Source: DASRAU01 sp035638075
GTDB taxonomy: Bacteria; Acidobacteriota; Polarisedimenticolia; Gp22-AA2
Assembly (NCBI GenBank): GCA_035638075.1
Contig: DASRAU010000034.1
Span: 186,001-250,000, forward strand
Reading direction: 5' to 3'
DNA: 64,000 nt
This document shows, one piece after another, positions 34,564 to 42,449 of the stretch (position 1 is its first letter; every line of letters starts with the position of its first letter). A model generated the notes under the pieces. It made no database searches and had not been told where the DNA came from. It saw only the letters and a program-made list of their open reading frames with translations. A program made the position numbers and the translations under genes.

Positions 34564-35442
34564 ATGGAACGACGCGTCCGCCTCGGCGACGTGATCGACG
34601 ACTATTGCACCCGTTGCAGGATGATCATGAACCACGGCATCGTGGGCATGGTCGGCGACGACGTCGCCAAGGTGCGCTGCAACACCTGCCAGGCCGAGCA
34701 CGCTTTCAAGCACGGTCGCATCCCCAAGCGACGCCGGGGCGAGACCGATCGCCTGTTCGCCGAGGTCCTGCGCGGCATCCGGGGAGAGCCGGACGCCTCC
34801 GAAGAGCCGGCCGCTGCGGGAGATGAGCCGGAGGGCGAAGCGGCAGCGGAAGAGAAGCCCGGGAAGAAGCCGCGTGTCGCCGCGCGCGCCAAAGTCGCCC
34901 GTCACGCCCGGACCGCCGCGAGCCGAAGCGGGTCAGGCGTCGCCGCGAAACAGACGGGCGCCCGCCCTCGCGGCGAAAAGCACGACGAGGACGATCGGGC
35001 CGACTCGCCCCGCGAACGGGACGAGGAAAGGGATGACGCCGGGGACGCCGATCCCGCAGGCGTGGACGATTCGGAGCTGGCCGCGAAGGGGAGCGGGGAC
35101 GAAGCAGACGAGATCGCCACGGAGGCAGAGAACACGCCCTCTCCCGAAGAACGGGAGGAAGAGGGGCCCACGCATGGTGTGCGGCGCAAGCTCTTCACCA
35201 TCCGGCGTCACAGCGGCGGCAAACCCCCTGTTGCTGGTGTGACCACCGACGGCAGCGCCGAGCGCGCCGCCCGCGGCCAGGGACAGCAGCAGCAAGGCCA
35301 GGGCCGCTTCGGTCGGGGCGGTCACGGTGGCGGCGGCCGTCACGGCCACGGCGGTCACGGAGGCCATGGCGGTCACGGCCAGGGCGGCGGCCGCCAGGAT
35401 CAGCAGGGACGCTGGCCCAGGCGCCACCGGCGCCGCGGCTAG
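34564..35442 (+). CDS. Zinc-ribbon protein with charged linker and Gly/His-rich tail
   Basis: A 292-residue soluble protein. Residues 1-50 form a zinc ribbon with Cys15-x2-Cys18 and Cys39-x2-Cys42 (YCTRCRM and VRCNTCQAEH). Then comes a basic patch (HGRIPKRRRGE), a long acidic/basic low-complexity linker rich in Glu, Asp, Arg and Ala (about 70-205), and a tail with GGH/HGG repeats and Gln runs ending in WPRRHRRRG. The layout suggests a nucleic-acid or ribosome-associated protein whose disordered arms bind RNA or metal. I do not recognise a named family. It has its own promoter and faces the cystathionine beta-synthase gene. Confidence 0.75.
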   Translation: MERRVRLGDVIDDYCTRCRMIMNHGIVGMVGDDVAKVRCNTCQAEHAFKHGRIPKRRRGETDRLFAEVLRGIRGEPDASEEPAAAGDEPEGEAAAEEKPGKKPRVAARAKVARHARTAASRSGSGVAAKQTGARPRGEKHDEDDRADSPRERDEERDDAGDADPAGVDDSELAAKGSGDEADEIATEAENTPSPEEREEEGPTHGVRRKLFTIRRHSGGKPPVAGVTTDGSAERAARGQGQQQQGQGRFGRGGHGGGGRHGHGGHGGHGGHGQGGGRQDQQGRWPRRHRRRG

Positions 35443-35463
35443 AAGCCGCCACCGGCGCCGCGG
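35423..35463. repeat. 16-bp direct repeat and small hairpin between convergent genes
   Basis: GCCACCGGCGCCGCGG occurs at 35423-35438 and again at 35448-35463, in the last codons of the zinc-ribbon gene and just after it. A 5-bp stem GCGGC-tagaa-GCCGC (35435-35449) spans the stop. It may contribute to termination between the two convergent genes, or be replication slippage. Confidence 0.5.
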
Positions 35464-35467
35464 ATCA

Positions 35468-36844
35468 CTAGCGCAGCTGGCCCGCCATGTGATCGATCAG
35501 GTCGATCTTGGTGATGAGGCCGCGCACCTTCCCCTGTTCCACGACGAGAGCCACCTTCCCCTCGCCGAAGATCGCCGCCAGGCGGGTCAGCGGCGTGTCG
35601 GGGGGGACGATCACGTAGGACTGATCGACCAGCTCCTCGATCGGGCGGTTGATGATCTCCGGGTCGTGCAGGAGCGCCTGCACCAGGTCCCCCTCCGAGA
35701 TGATCCCGACGAGACGGTCCCCTTCGAGCACCGGCAGCTGCGAGATGCCGTGCTGCTTCATGAGGCGGATGATCGCCTTGCACTCGTCCTCGGGGCGCGC
35801 GGTGATGAGGGTCTGCTCCTGCCGCTCGATGAGATCGCTCAGGCGCCCGAAGGTCTCCTCGTCGTCGAGGAAGGAGTTCTCGCGCAGCCAGTCGTCGTCG
35901 TACACCTTGCTGAGGTAGCGCGAGCCCGAGTCGGGGAGGATCACCAGGATGGTCCTGCACTCCGGGTGCTCCTTCGCGAACTTGATGGCGCCGCACACGG
36001 CGCCGCCGCCGGAGCCGCCGGTGAACAGCCCTTCCTTGCGGGTCAGCTCGCGCGCCGTCAGGAAGCACTCCTTGTCGGTCACCTGGTAGCAGTCGTCCAC
36101 GAGATCGATGTTCAGGCTCCCTGGGATGAAGTCCTCGCCGAAACCCTCGACCTTGTAGGTCTTGAACGACTTCATCACCTCGCGGGTCTTGAAGTAGTCG
36201 TACAGGATCGAGCCGACCGGGTCGATCAGCACCATGCGGATCGACGGCTTGCGCTCCTTCAGGTACCGGCCGATGCCGGTGATGGTGCCGCCGGTGCCGG
36301 TGGCGATGACCACGGCGTCGAGCTTGTCGCCAAACGCCTCCCACACCTCGGGCCCCGTGGTCGCGTAGTGCGCCGCCGGGTTGGACGGGTTGTGGTACTG
36401 GTTCGCAAGGAAGGAGTTGGGGATCTCGCGGTTGAGGCGCTGGGCGACCGAGTAGTACGAGCGCGGATCGTCGGGAGCCACGGCGGTCGGCGTGGTGATG
36501 ACGCGGGCGCCGAAGGCCCGCAGCGCTTTGATTTTCTCTTCCGAGACCTTGTCCGGCATGACCAGGATGGTGCGGTAGCCGCGCACGGTGCCGGCCATCG
36601 CCAGGCCCATGCCGGTGTTGCCGCTGGTGCACTCGATGATCGTGCCGCCCGGCTTGAGCTTCCCGGCCTTCTCGGCGTCGAGGATCATCTGCACCGCGAT
36701 GCGGTCCTTGATCGACGAGCCCGGGTTCATGTACTCGAGCTTGGCGTACAGGGTCGCGCCGGTGTCGCGTCCCAGCTTGTTGAGCCGCACGATCGGGGTG
36801 TGCCCGATCGCCGCGACGATGTCGTCGTAGACCCGCTCGGTCAT
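35468..36844 (-). CDS. Cystathionine beta-synthase with C-terminal CBS domain pair
   Basis: A 458-residue PLP enzyme. The fold-type II core carries the PLP Lys in PGSSIKDRI (Lys46), the phosphate loop GTGGTITG, ECTSGNTGMGLA and GLFTGGSGGGAV. Two CBS repeats follow at about 335-455 (QHGISQLPVLEGDRLVGIIS and EGKVALVVEQGKVRGLITKIDLID). It condenses serine and homocysteine to cystathionine, the first step of reverse trans-sulfuration; the CBS pair may bind S-adenosylmethionine or nucleotides. No haem-binding N-terminal extension is present. The start at MTERVYDD aligns with the family. A minus-strand TAGAAT (36911-36906) is 61 nt upstream and overlaps the stop of the NUDIX gene. Confidence 0.92.
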   Translation of the reverse strand: MTERVYDDIVAAIGHTPIVRLNKLGRDTGATLYAKLEYMNPGSSIKDRIAVQMILDAEKAGKLKPGGTIIECTSGNTGMGLAMAGTVRGYRTILVMPDKVSEEKIKALRAFGARVITTPTAVAPDDPRSYYSVAQRLNREIPNSFLANQYHNPSNPAAHYATTGPEVWEAFGDKLDAVVIATGTGGTITGIGRYLKERKPSIRMVLIDPVGSILYDYFKTREVMKSFKTYKVEGFGEDFIPGSLNIDLVDDCYQVTDKECFLTARELTRKEGLFTGGSGGGAVCGAIKFAKEHPECRTILVILPDSGSRYLSKVYDDDWLRENSFLDDEETFGRLSDLIERQEQTLITARPEDECKAIIRLMKQHGISQLPVLEGDRLVGIISEGDLVQALLHDPEIINRPIEELVDQSYVIVPPDTPLTRLAAIFGEGKVALVVEQGKVRGLITKIDLIDHMAGQLR

Positions 36845-36905
36845 GCGTGCCGTCCCCTCATGCGAAGGTCGCTGGTGCTGCGAAAGGCGTGGCGTTTTTC
36901 GCGGC

Positions 36906-36911
36906 ATTCTA
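36906..36911 (-). promoter_or_regulatory. -10-like box TAGAAT upstream of the cystathionine beta-synthase gene
   Basis: TAGAATGCCG on the minus strand overlaps the NUDIX stop codon and lies 61 nt before the start. No clear -35 box was found. Confidence 0.35.
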
Positions 36912-37649
36912 CACGCCGGACGCCCCGGGGACGTCATTCCCGGGTGTGTCGAAGGTCCCGAGGGAGGCCTCGTGGGAGGTCAGGGCTTCCATGCGCCGAT
37001 CGAGGGCGGCGTAGTCGACCGCCTCGCGCTTCTTGAACGCCTCGAAGGCGGCTCGCGTGCGCCAGCGATCGAGGGTCAGGTACCGTCCGGCGGGACCGCG
37101 CAGCAGTTCCGTCCCCAGGTAGGCGGGGTCGCGACGGAAGAGGCGCGCCCAGTCGCCGTCCGGGCCGTAGGCCCGCTCGAACTCGGCCTCTCGCCCCGCC
37201 GCCGGGGCGAACTCCCAGACGAGGACGTGGGCGCCGCAGCGTGCCGGCGCGGCGACGGATGCGACCGCGACAAGTTTCGGGAAGGGGCAGCGGGCGGCGA
37301 ACTCCGCGAGGGTCACGAAGGCCCAGTCGTCGTGCTCGTCGGAGATCACCGGGTCGCCGGCCGGGGCCGCGGCGCGATAGACGACCACCAGCATGTTGCG
37401 GCCGACCACCTCGCCCCGGTACGACGCGATCGGGCGCGGGTCGATGTCGAGCTCGAGTCCCGACTCCTCGCGCGCCTCGCGCATCGCCGCCTCGAGCGGC
37501 TGCTCTCCCGGCTCGATGCGTCCGGAGATCACCTCCCACGCCCCGGGCGCCTTGTCCTCGCGCAGCGAGCGCTTGAGCGACAGCAGCCGGCCGTCGCGAA
37601 ACGCGAGCACCGAGACCGCCGGGATGAACAGCCCGTCCGTCGCACTCAT
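36909..37649 (-). CDS. NUDIX hydrolase fused to a monooxygenase-like (dimeric alpha/beta) domain
   Basis: A 246-residue two-domain protein. The N-terminal domain has a complete NUDIX box (G-x5-E-x7-RE-x2-EE-x-G, GRIEPGEQPLEAAM then REAREESG, residues 43-64), so it hydrolyses a nucleoside diphosphate linked to X. The C-terminal part (about 135-240; HVLVWEFAPAAGREAEFERAYG, YLTLDRWRTRAAFEAFKKRE) follows the pattern of antibiotic-biosynthesis-monooxygenase-like ferredoxin folds, which often bind small aromatics or act on reactive metabolites. The two together may clean up an oxidised nucleotide or metabolite. It diverges from hflK over 36 bp. Confidence 0.8.
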   Translation of the reverse strand: MSATDGLFIPAVSVLAFRDGRLLSLKRSLREDKAPGAWEVISGRIEPGEQPLEAAMREAREESGLELDIDPRPIASYRGEVVGRNMLVVVYRAAAPAGDPVISDEHDDWAFVTLAEFAARCPFPKLVAVASVAAPARCGAHVLVWEFAPAAGREAEFERAYGPDGDWARLFRRDPAYLGTELLRGPAGRYLTLDRWRTRAAFEAFKKREAVDYAALDRRMEALTSHEASLGTFDTPGNDVPGASGV

Positions 37650-37665
37650 CGGTCCGTTGCACCTG

Positions 37666-37674
37666 TGGTATAGA
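37666..37674. promoter_or_regulatory. Overlapping divergent -10 boxes between NUDIX and hflK genes
   Basis: GGTATAGA carries TATAGA on the plus strand (37669-37674, 11 nt before the hflK ATG) and TATACC on the minus strand (37671-37666, 16 nt before the NUDIX ATG). Neither gene has a Shine-Dalgarno. Polymerase could not occupy both at once. Confidence 0.4.
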
Positions 37675-37685
37675 TCCGCGCCATC

Positions 37686-38729
37686 ATGGCACATGATGAC
37701 GACGACCTCCCCGGCGCGGGAGGTTCGGGCCGTCGCCGCCGCAACACCCCGTTCGACAACCTCGACCTCGGCCGGCTGGGGATACCGCACCTGGCCGGGG
37801 CGGCGTGGCTGGCTGCCGTCGCGCTCCTCGGGCTCATCGCCTTTTTGACCTCCTGGTACCAGGTCGAATCCGAGGAGGTTGCCGTCGTGCAGCGCTTCGG
37901 CGCCTACGTGCGCACGACCGAGCCGGGGCTGCACATGAAGATCCCGCTGTTCATCGAGAGCGTGACCAAGGTGCCGGTGCGCCGCCAGCTCAAGATGGAG
38001 TTCGGCTTCCGCACCACGCGCGCCGGCGTGCAGTCGCAGTTCGCCGTGCCGACCTCCGAGACGCGCGCCGAGTCGCTGATGCTGACCGGCGACCTCAACG
38101 TGGCCGAGGTCGAGTGGAGCGTGCAGTACCGCATCAAGGAGCCGCGCCAGTACCTGTTCCACATCCGCGACGTGGCGCGCACCTTCCACGACATGTCCGA
38201 GGCGGCGATGCGCCAGGTGGTCGGCGACCACAGCGTCGACGAGGTGATCACCATCGGCCGCGAAGGCATCGCCGCCGAGGCCAAGCTGGAGCTGCAGCGG
38301 CTGTGCGACCTGTACGGCATCGGCATCGAGGTGCAGCAGCTCGTCCTGCAGGACGTCAACCCGCCCGATCCGGTGAAGCCGGCCTTCAACGAGGTGAACC
38401 AGGCGATCCAGGAGAAGGAGCGCGCCATCAACGACGCCTGGGCCGACTACAACCGCGCCGTGCCGCTGGCGAAGGGACAGGCGGAGCAGGCGGTGCGGTC
38501 GGCCGAGGGGTACGCCCTCGAGCGGGTGAACAATGCCGAGGGGGACGCGCGGCGCTTCGCCGCCATCCAGGCGGAGTACAGCCGGGCTCCCGTGGTGACG
38601 CGCCGCCGGCTCTACCTCGAGGCGATGACCGAGGTGCTGCCGAAGGCCGGCCGCCGCTTCATCGTCGACGACAAGGCGAAGGGGATCCTGCCGCTCCTGA
38701 ACCTGGGCGCCCCGGAGAAAACCCCATGA
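37686..38729 (+). CDS. hflK: HflK, SPFH-family membrane protein
   Basis: A 347-residue protein: a polar N-terminus, one membrane helix at about 40-57 (LAAVALLGLIAFLTSWYQV) and an SPFH/band-7 domain (VVQRFGAYVRTTEPGLHMKIP through RQVVGDHSVDEVITIGREGI), then a coiled coil rich in Ala/Glu. HflK forms a large complex with HflC around FtsH and limits its proteolysis. The gene overlaps hflC as ATGA. The start has no Shine-Dalgarno and follows a TATAGA box. Confidence 0.93.
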   Translation: MAHDDDDLPGAGGSGRRRRNTPFDNLDLGRLGIPHLAGAAWLAAVALLGLIAFLTSWYQVESEEVAVVQRFGAYVRTTEPGLHMKIPLFIESVTKVPVRRQLKMEFGFRTTRAGVQSQFAVPTSETRAESLMLTGDLNVAEVEWSVQYRIKEPRQYLFHIRDVARTFHDMSEAAMRQVVGDHSVDEVITIGREGIAAEAKLELQRLCDLYGIGIEVQQLVLQDVNPPDPVKPAFNEVNQAIQEKERAINDAWADYNRAVPLAKGQAEQAVRSAEGYALERVNNAEGDARRFAAIQAEYSRAPVVTRRRLYLEAMTEVLPKAGRRFIVDDKAKGILPLLNLGAPEKTP

Positions 38730-39658
38730 AATCGGCGCTGCTCCTGGGCTGGATCGTCCTGCTCACCATCGTCGTGCTGGCCTCGACCTACACGATCGGC
38801 GAGACCGAGCAGGTCCTCATCACCCAGTTCGGGCGCCCGGTCGGCGCGGTCATCGCGAGCCCGGGACTGCACCTCAAAACACCGTTCGTCCAGGAGGTGC
38901 ACCGCTTCGACAAGCGCTGGCTCGAGTACGACGGCGACCCGAACGAGATCCCGACGCGCGACAAGAAGTACATCTGGGTCGACACCTACGCCCGCTGGCG
39001 CATCGCCGACCCGCTGCTGTTCTTCCAGGCGGTCCAGGACGAGATCGGCGGGCAGAGCCGGCTCGACGACATCGTCGACGGGCAGACGCGCTACGCCATC
39101 GCGTCGTTCGACCTGATCGAAGCTGTCCGCTCCAGCAACCGGGAGTTCGAGATCACCGAGGAGCTGCAGGGGATCGGCTCGGAGGAGGCGCGCGCCCGGA
39201 TCCTCACCGGCCGCGCCGAGATCGAGAAGATCATCCTCGAGAAGGCGGCGAAGATCACCCCGCAGTTCGGGATCGAGCTCGTCGACGTGCGCATCAAGCG
39301 CCTCAACTACGTCGAGACCGTGCAGCAGAAGGTGTTCGAGCGGATGATCTCCGAGCGCAAGCGCATCGCCGAGCGCAGCCGGTCCGAGGGGCAGGGGCGC
39401 GCGGCGGAGATCCTCGGCGAGAAGGAGCGCGAGGTGCGCTCGGCCGGCTCCACCGGCTACAAGCAGGCGCAGGACCTCAAGGGCCAGGCGGACGCGAAGG
39501 CGATCGCCATCACCGCCTCGGCGTTCAACCGCGACCCCGACCTCTACCAGTTCCTGAAGTCGCTCGAGACCCTCAACGCCACGGTGGACAAGGACACCTG
39601 GATGGTGCTGTCCACCGAATCGGAAGTCCTGAGATTCCTCAAGACTTCGGCAAAATGA
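38726..39658 (+). CDS. hflC: HflC, SPFH-family partner of HflK
   Basis: A 310-residue protein with an N-terminal membrane helix (LLLGWIVLLTIVVLASTYTI) and an SPFH domain (TEQVLITQFGRPVGAVIASPGLH, YARWRIADPLLFFQAV, ELVDVRIKRLNYV), then a coiled coil with ERSRSEGQGRAAEILGEKERE and the YQFLKSLETLNATVDKDTW segment near the C-terminus, typical of HflC. It pairs with HflK in the preceding gene. A methyltransferase gene follows after 4 bp. Confidence 0.93.
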   Translation: MKSALLLGWIVLLTIVVLASTYTIGETEQVLITQFGRPVGAVIASPGLHLKTPFVQEVHRFDKRWLEYDGDPNEIPTRDKKYIWVDTYARWRIADPLLFFQAVQDEIGGQSRLDDIVDGQTRYAIASFDLIEAVRSSNREFEITEELQGIGSEEARARILTGRAEIEKIILEKAAKITPQFGIELVDVRIKRLNYVETVQQKVFERMISERKRIAERSRSEGQGRAAEILGEKEREVRSAGSTGYKQAQDLKGQADAKAIAITASAFNRDPDLYQFLKSLETLNATVDKDTWMVLSTESEVLRFLKTSAK

Positions 39659-39662
39659 AAAC

Positions 39663-40676
39663 ATGAGCCAAACCCTCGATCCCTCCAACATCGTCATGCT
39701 CGGCGTCGGCTTCTGGGGACCCAAGGTCCTCCTGTCGGCGGTCGAGCTCGGCCTGTTCACCGAACTGGGGAAGGGGCCGCTCGATGCCGAGACGCTCCGG
39801 ACCCGGCTGAAAGTCCACCCGAGAAGCGCGCTCGATTTCTTCGACTCGCTCGTCGCGCTCGGGATGCTCGAACGCAAGGACGGCCGGTACTCCAACACCC
39901 CGGAGACCGCCCATTTCCTCGATCGCACGAAGCCCGACTACATCGGCGGCCTCCTCGAGATGCTCAACCATCGCCTGTACGGCTTCTGGGGGTCGCTCAC
40001 CGAGGGGCTGCGCACCGGCGAGCCGCAGAACGAAGTGAAGTTCGGGGTGGGGGACATCTTCGAGATCCTGTACAGCGACCCGGGCCGGCTGAAGCTCTTC
40101 CTGCAGGCCATGACGGGGCTGACGATGGGCACCGCGATGGCGATGGCGCGCAAGTTCCCCTGGAAGGAGCACAAGCGCTTCTTCGACGTCGGCTGCGCGC
40201 AGGGCTGCGTGCCGGTGCAGGTGGCGCTGGCCAACCCGCACATCTCTGGCGGAGGTTACGACCTCCCGGTGGTCGGGCCGATCTTCCAGGAGTACCTGAA
40301 GCGCTTCGACCTCGAATCCCGCCTGGAGTTCCGGTCCGGGAACTTCTTCGAGGATCCGCTGCCCGACGCCGACGTCCTGTCGATGGGACGCATCCTGCAC
40401 GACTGGGACCTCGAGAAGAAGCTGGCGCTCCTCGGCAAGGCCTACGCGGCGCTCCCGAAAGGGGGTGCGCTCATCGTCTACGAGTCGCTCATCGACGACG
40501 ACCGGCGCACGAATGTCGCCGGGCTGCTGATGAGCCTCAACATGCTGATCGAGACGCGCGGTGGTTTTGACTTCACCGGCGCCGACTGCACCGGCTGGAT
40601 GAAGAAGGTCGGCTTCCAGAAGACCTGGGTCGAGCACCTGCACGGCCCCGACTCGATGGCGGTGGGCATCAAGTAG
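39663..40676 (+). CDS. SAM-dependent O-methyltransferase (Methyltransf_2 type)
   Basis: A 337-residue protein with an N-terminal winged-helix dimerisation domain (LLSAVELGLFTELGKGP, ALDFFDSLVALGMLERKDGRYSN) and a Rossmann methyltransferase domain. The SAM-binding loop is FFDVGCAQGCVPVQVA (about 178-193) and the catalytic-base region is GRILHDWDLEKKLALL, whose His-Asp matches plant-type O-methyltransferases and their bacterial relatives. The substrate is probably a small hydroxylated aromatic or quinone-like molecule. It lies 4 bp after hflC and may share its transcript, though a functional link is not evident. Confidence 0.85.
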   Translation: MSQTLDPSNIVMLGVGFWGPKVLLSAVELGLFTELGKGPLDAETLRTRLKVHPRSALDFFDSLVALGMLERKDGRYSNTPETAHFLDRTKPDYIGGLLEMLNHRLYGFWGSLTEGLRTGEPQNEVKFGVGDIFEILYSDPGRLKLFLQAMTGLTMGTAMAMARKFPWKEHKRFFDVGCAQGCVPVQVALANPHISGGGYDLPVVGPIFQEYLKRFDLESRLEFRSGNFFEDPLPDADVLSMGRILHDWDLEKKLALLGKAYAALPKGGALIVYESLIDDDRRTNVAGLLMSLNMLIETRGGFDFTGADCTGWMKKVGFQKTWVEHLHGPDSMAVGIK

Positions 40677-40700
40677 CGCACCACCTCGTCCGGCCCAAGG

Positions 40701-40706
40701 TAGAAT
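40701..40706 (+). promoter_or_regulatory. -10-like box TAGAAT of the di-haem protein gene
   Basis: TAGAATCCCCG lies 25 nt before the GTG, leaving room for a short leader with a strong AAGGAGGG (40717-40724, 7 nt before the start). No convincing -35 box. Confidence 0.45.
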
Positions 40707-40731
40707 CCCCGCCTCGAAGGAGGGACGATCC

Positions 40732-42087
40732 GTGAATGCTCGCGGCAGAAGTGTCCTCGCCATCTCCATCCCGGCGCTCGCCCTCGGACTGGCCGCGCTC
40801 GCTTTCGGCGACGACGCCTTCAACGATCTCGTCAGGCGCCTCGGCAGCGAGAAGGCGAAGTTCGCCGAGCGCCAGCAGTCGATGCTCTCGGAGCGCTATG
40901 ACCTGGGCGACCACCCGGTGGCGGGCGCGAAGATGACCCGCGGCAAGCCGGTGCAGGGAGGCGTGCGCGTCAAGCTGTCGCAAGGGATGACCTGGGCGCG
41001 GCTCGCGACCATGACCCCCGACGACATCAAGGAGAAGGGCGCCTGGCCGAAAGGCTTCATGCCGCTGCCGCACCCGCACCACGAGGCGGGGGGGATGACG
41101 TTCCCGCAGCCGACCATCGACGAGGTGAAGAAGCAGACGCAGCGCGATCTGCAGCGCTTCGATCTCGACTTCGACCTGCCGCAGCACCTGCTGCCGGAGT
41201 TCCCGCCGGCGATCTTCCTGACGACGCGGCCCGACCTCGGCGACGTCTCGAAGGGGCGGCTCATCACCACGAACAATTTCAACGACACCTTCAAGGAGAT
41301 CCTCAACCCGAAGCAGCTCGAGGGGCTGCGGCTGCTGCTGACGCCGTTCCCGCAGCAGCAGTTCAACGCCACCGACGACCGCCGCAGCCTGCAGCCGTCG
41401 CTCGGGGTCGCCTGCTTCGACTGCCACGTGAACGGTCACACCAACGCCGCCACCCACACGGTCGGCGACATCCGGCCGGACGACCACCGCCACCGCATCG
41501 ACACGCCGTCGCTGCGCGGCGTCAACATCCAGCGCCTGTTCGGGTCACAGCGGGCGCTGAAGACGGTCGAGGACTTCACCGAGTTCGAGCAGCGCGCCGC
41601 CTACTTCGACGGCGACCCTGCGGCCGCGACGCGCAAGGGGCTCAATCCGCTGGAGCGCGGCAGCCAGGTCCACGACATGGCCGAGTTCCAGGAGCTGCTC
41701 GACTTCCCGCCCGCCCCGAAGCTCGACGTCTTCGGCCACCTCGACCCGGCGAAGGCCACCGAGGAGGAGCTGCGCGGCGAGACGGTGTTCAACGGCAAGG
41801 GGCGCTGCGCCACCTGCCACGCGGCGCCGTACTACACCGACAACCTGATGCACAACCTGAAGGTCGAGCGGTTCTACAAGGAGACGACGGTCAACGGACT
41901 CGTCGCCTCCGCCGACGGCCCGATCAAGACGTTTCCCCTGCGCGGCGTCAAGGAATCGCCGCCGTACCTGCACGACGATCGGCTGATGACGCTCGACGAC
42001 ACGGTCGAGTTCTTCAACCTGGTCCTGGGCACGAAGCTGACCGACCAGGAGAAGAAGGACGTCGCCGCGTTCCTGCGGGCGCTTTGA
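40732..42087 (+). CDS. Exported di-haem c-type cytochrome (cytochrome c peroxidase-like)
   Basis: A 451-residue protein with a signal peptide (MNARGRSVLAISIPALALGLAALAFG). Two c-type haem motifs are visible: CFDCH at residue 228 and CATCH at 359. The region FPLRGVKESPPYLHDDRLMTLDDTVEFFN near the end matches the C-terminal haem domain of the di-haem peroxidase/MauG superfamily (the LRGVxxxxPYxHDG pattern). It probably reduces peroxide or oxidises a protein or small molecule in the periplasm. GTG start with AAGGAGGG 7 nt upstream. The stop overlaps a small membrane protein gene as TTGA. Confidence 0.8.
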   Translation: MNARGRSVLAISIPALALGLAALAFGDDAFNDLVRRLGSEKAKFAERQQSMLSERYDLGDHPVAGAKMTRGKPVQGGVRVKLSQGMTWARLATMTPDDIKEKGAWPKGFMPLPHPHHEAGGMTFPQPTIDEVKKQTQRDLQRFDLDFDLPQHLLPEFPPAIFLTTRPDLGDVSKGRLITTNNFNDTFKEILNPKQLEGLRLLLTPFPQQQFNATDDRRSLQPSLGVACFDCHVNGHTNAATHTVGDIRPDDHRHRIDTPSLRGVNIQRLFGSQRALKTVEDFTEFEQRAAYFDGDPAAATRKGLNPLERGSQVHDMAEFQELLDFPPAPKLDVFGHLDPAKATEEELRGETVFNGKGRCATCHAAPYYTDNLMHNLKVERFYKETTVNGLVASADGPIKTFPLRGVKESPPYLHDDRLMTLDDTVEFFNLVLGTKLTDQEKKDVAAFLRAL

Positions 42088-42449
42088 TCGACTGGAACGA
42101 CGTCGAACCGTACCTGCGCGACGGCGCGGTGCTCTACGGAGAGCACGTGCTCCTGTGCGCCGTCCTGGTCGTGGCGATCCTCGGGGCGCTGCGACGGCGG
42201 GTGCGGCGCGTCTTCGGTCACAAGCACCTCAAGGTGGCGCGTGGCGACAAGAGCATGACCATCCTCTACGTCGCCTACGCGCTGATGACCGTGGCGCTGA
42301 CGCTGACGGTGCAGGTGGCGGACGAAGCGCAGGGCTACAAGGTCGCGCTCATCATCTTCGACTACCTGGCGCTCTGCTACCTGTTCTTCTTCAACTCCTG
42401 GTTCCGCAATCGCCTGCTGCGGCTGCTCGGCCGCGTGTATGAAGACTGA
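42084..42449 (+). CDS. Small membrane protein next to the di-haem cytochrome
   Basis: A 121-residue protein starting at TTG inside the previous stop (TTGA). Three hydrophobic segments are visible: about 20-36 (VLLCAVLVVAILGAL), 58-78 (MTILYVAYALMTVALTLTV) and 86-104 (ALIIFDYLALCYLFFF), separated by basic loops. No family is recognised. Tight coupling to the di-haem protein suggests a membrane anchor or electron-path partner, but that is inference from position only. The next gene starts one base after its stop. Confidence 0.7.
   Translation: MIDWNDVEPYLRDGAVLYGEHVLLCAVLVVAILGALRRRVRRVFGHKHLKVARGDKSMTILYVAYALMTVALTLTVQVADEAQGYKVALIIFDYLALCYLFFFNSWFRNRLLRLLGRVYED

Noticed and set aside
36909..37674. 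TTGCAC (37657-37662) as the -35 box of the hflK promoter.
   Set aside because: The spacer to TATAGA would be only 6 bp, far from the 16-18 bp needed.
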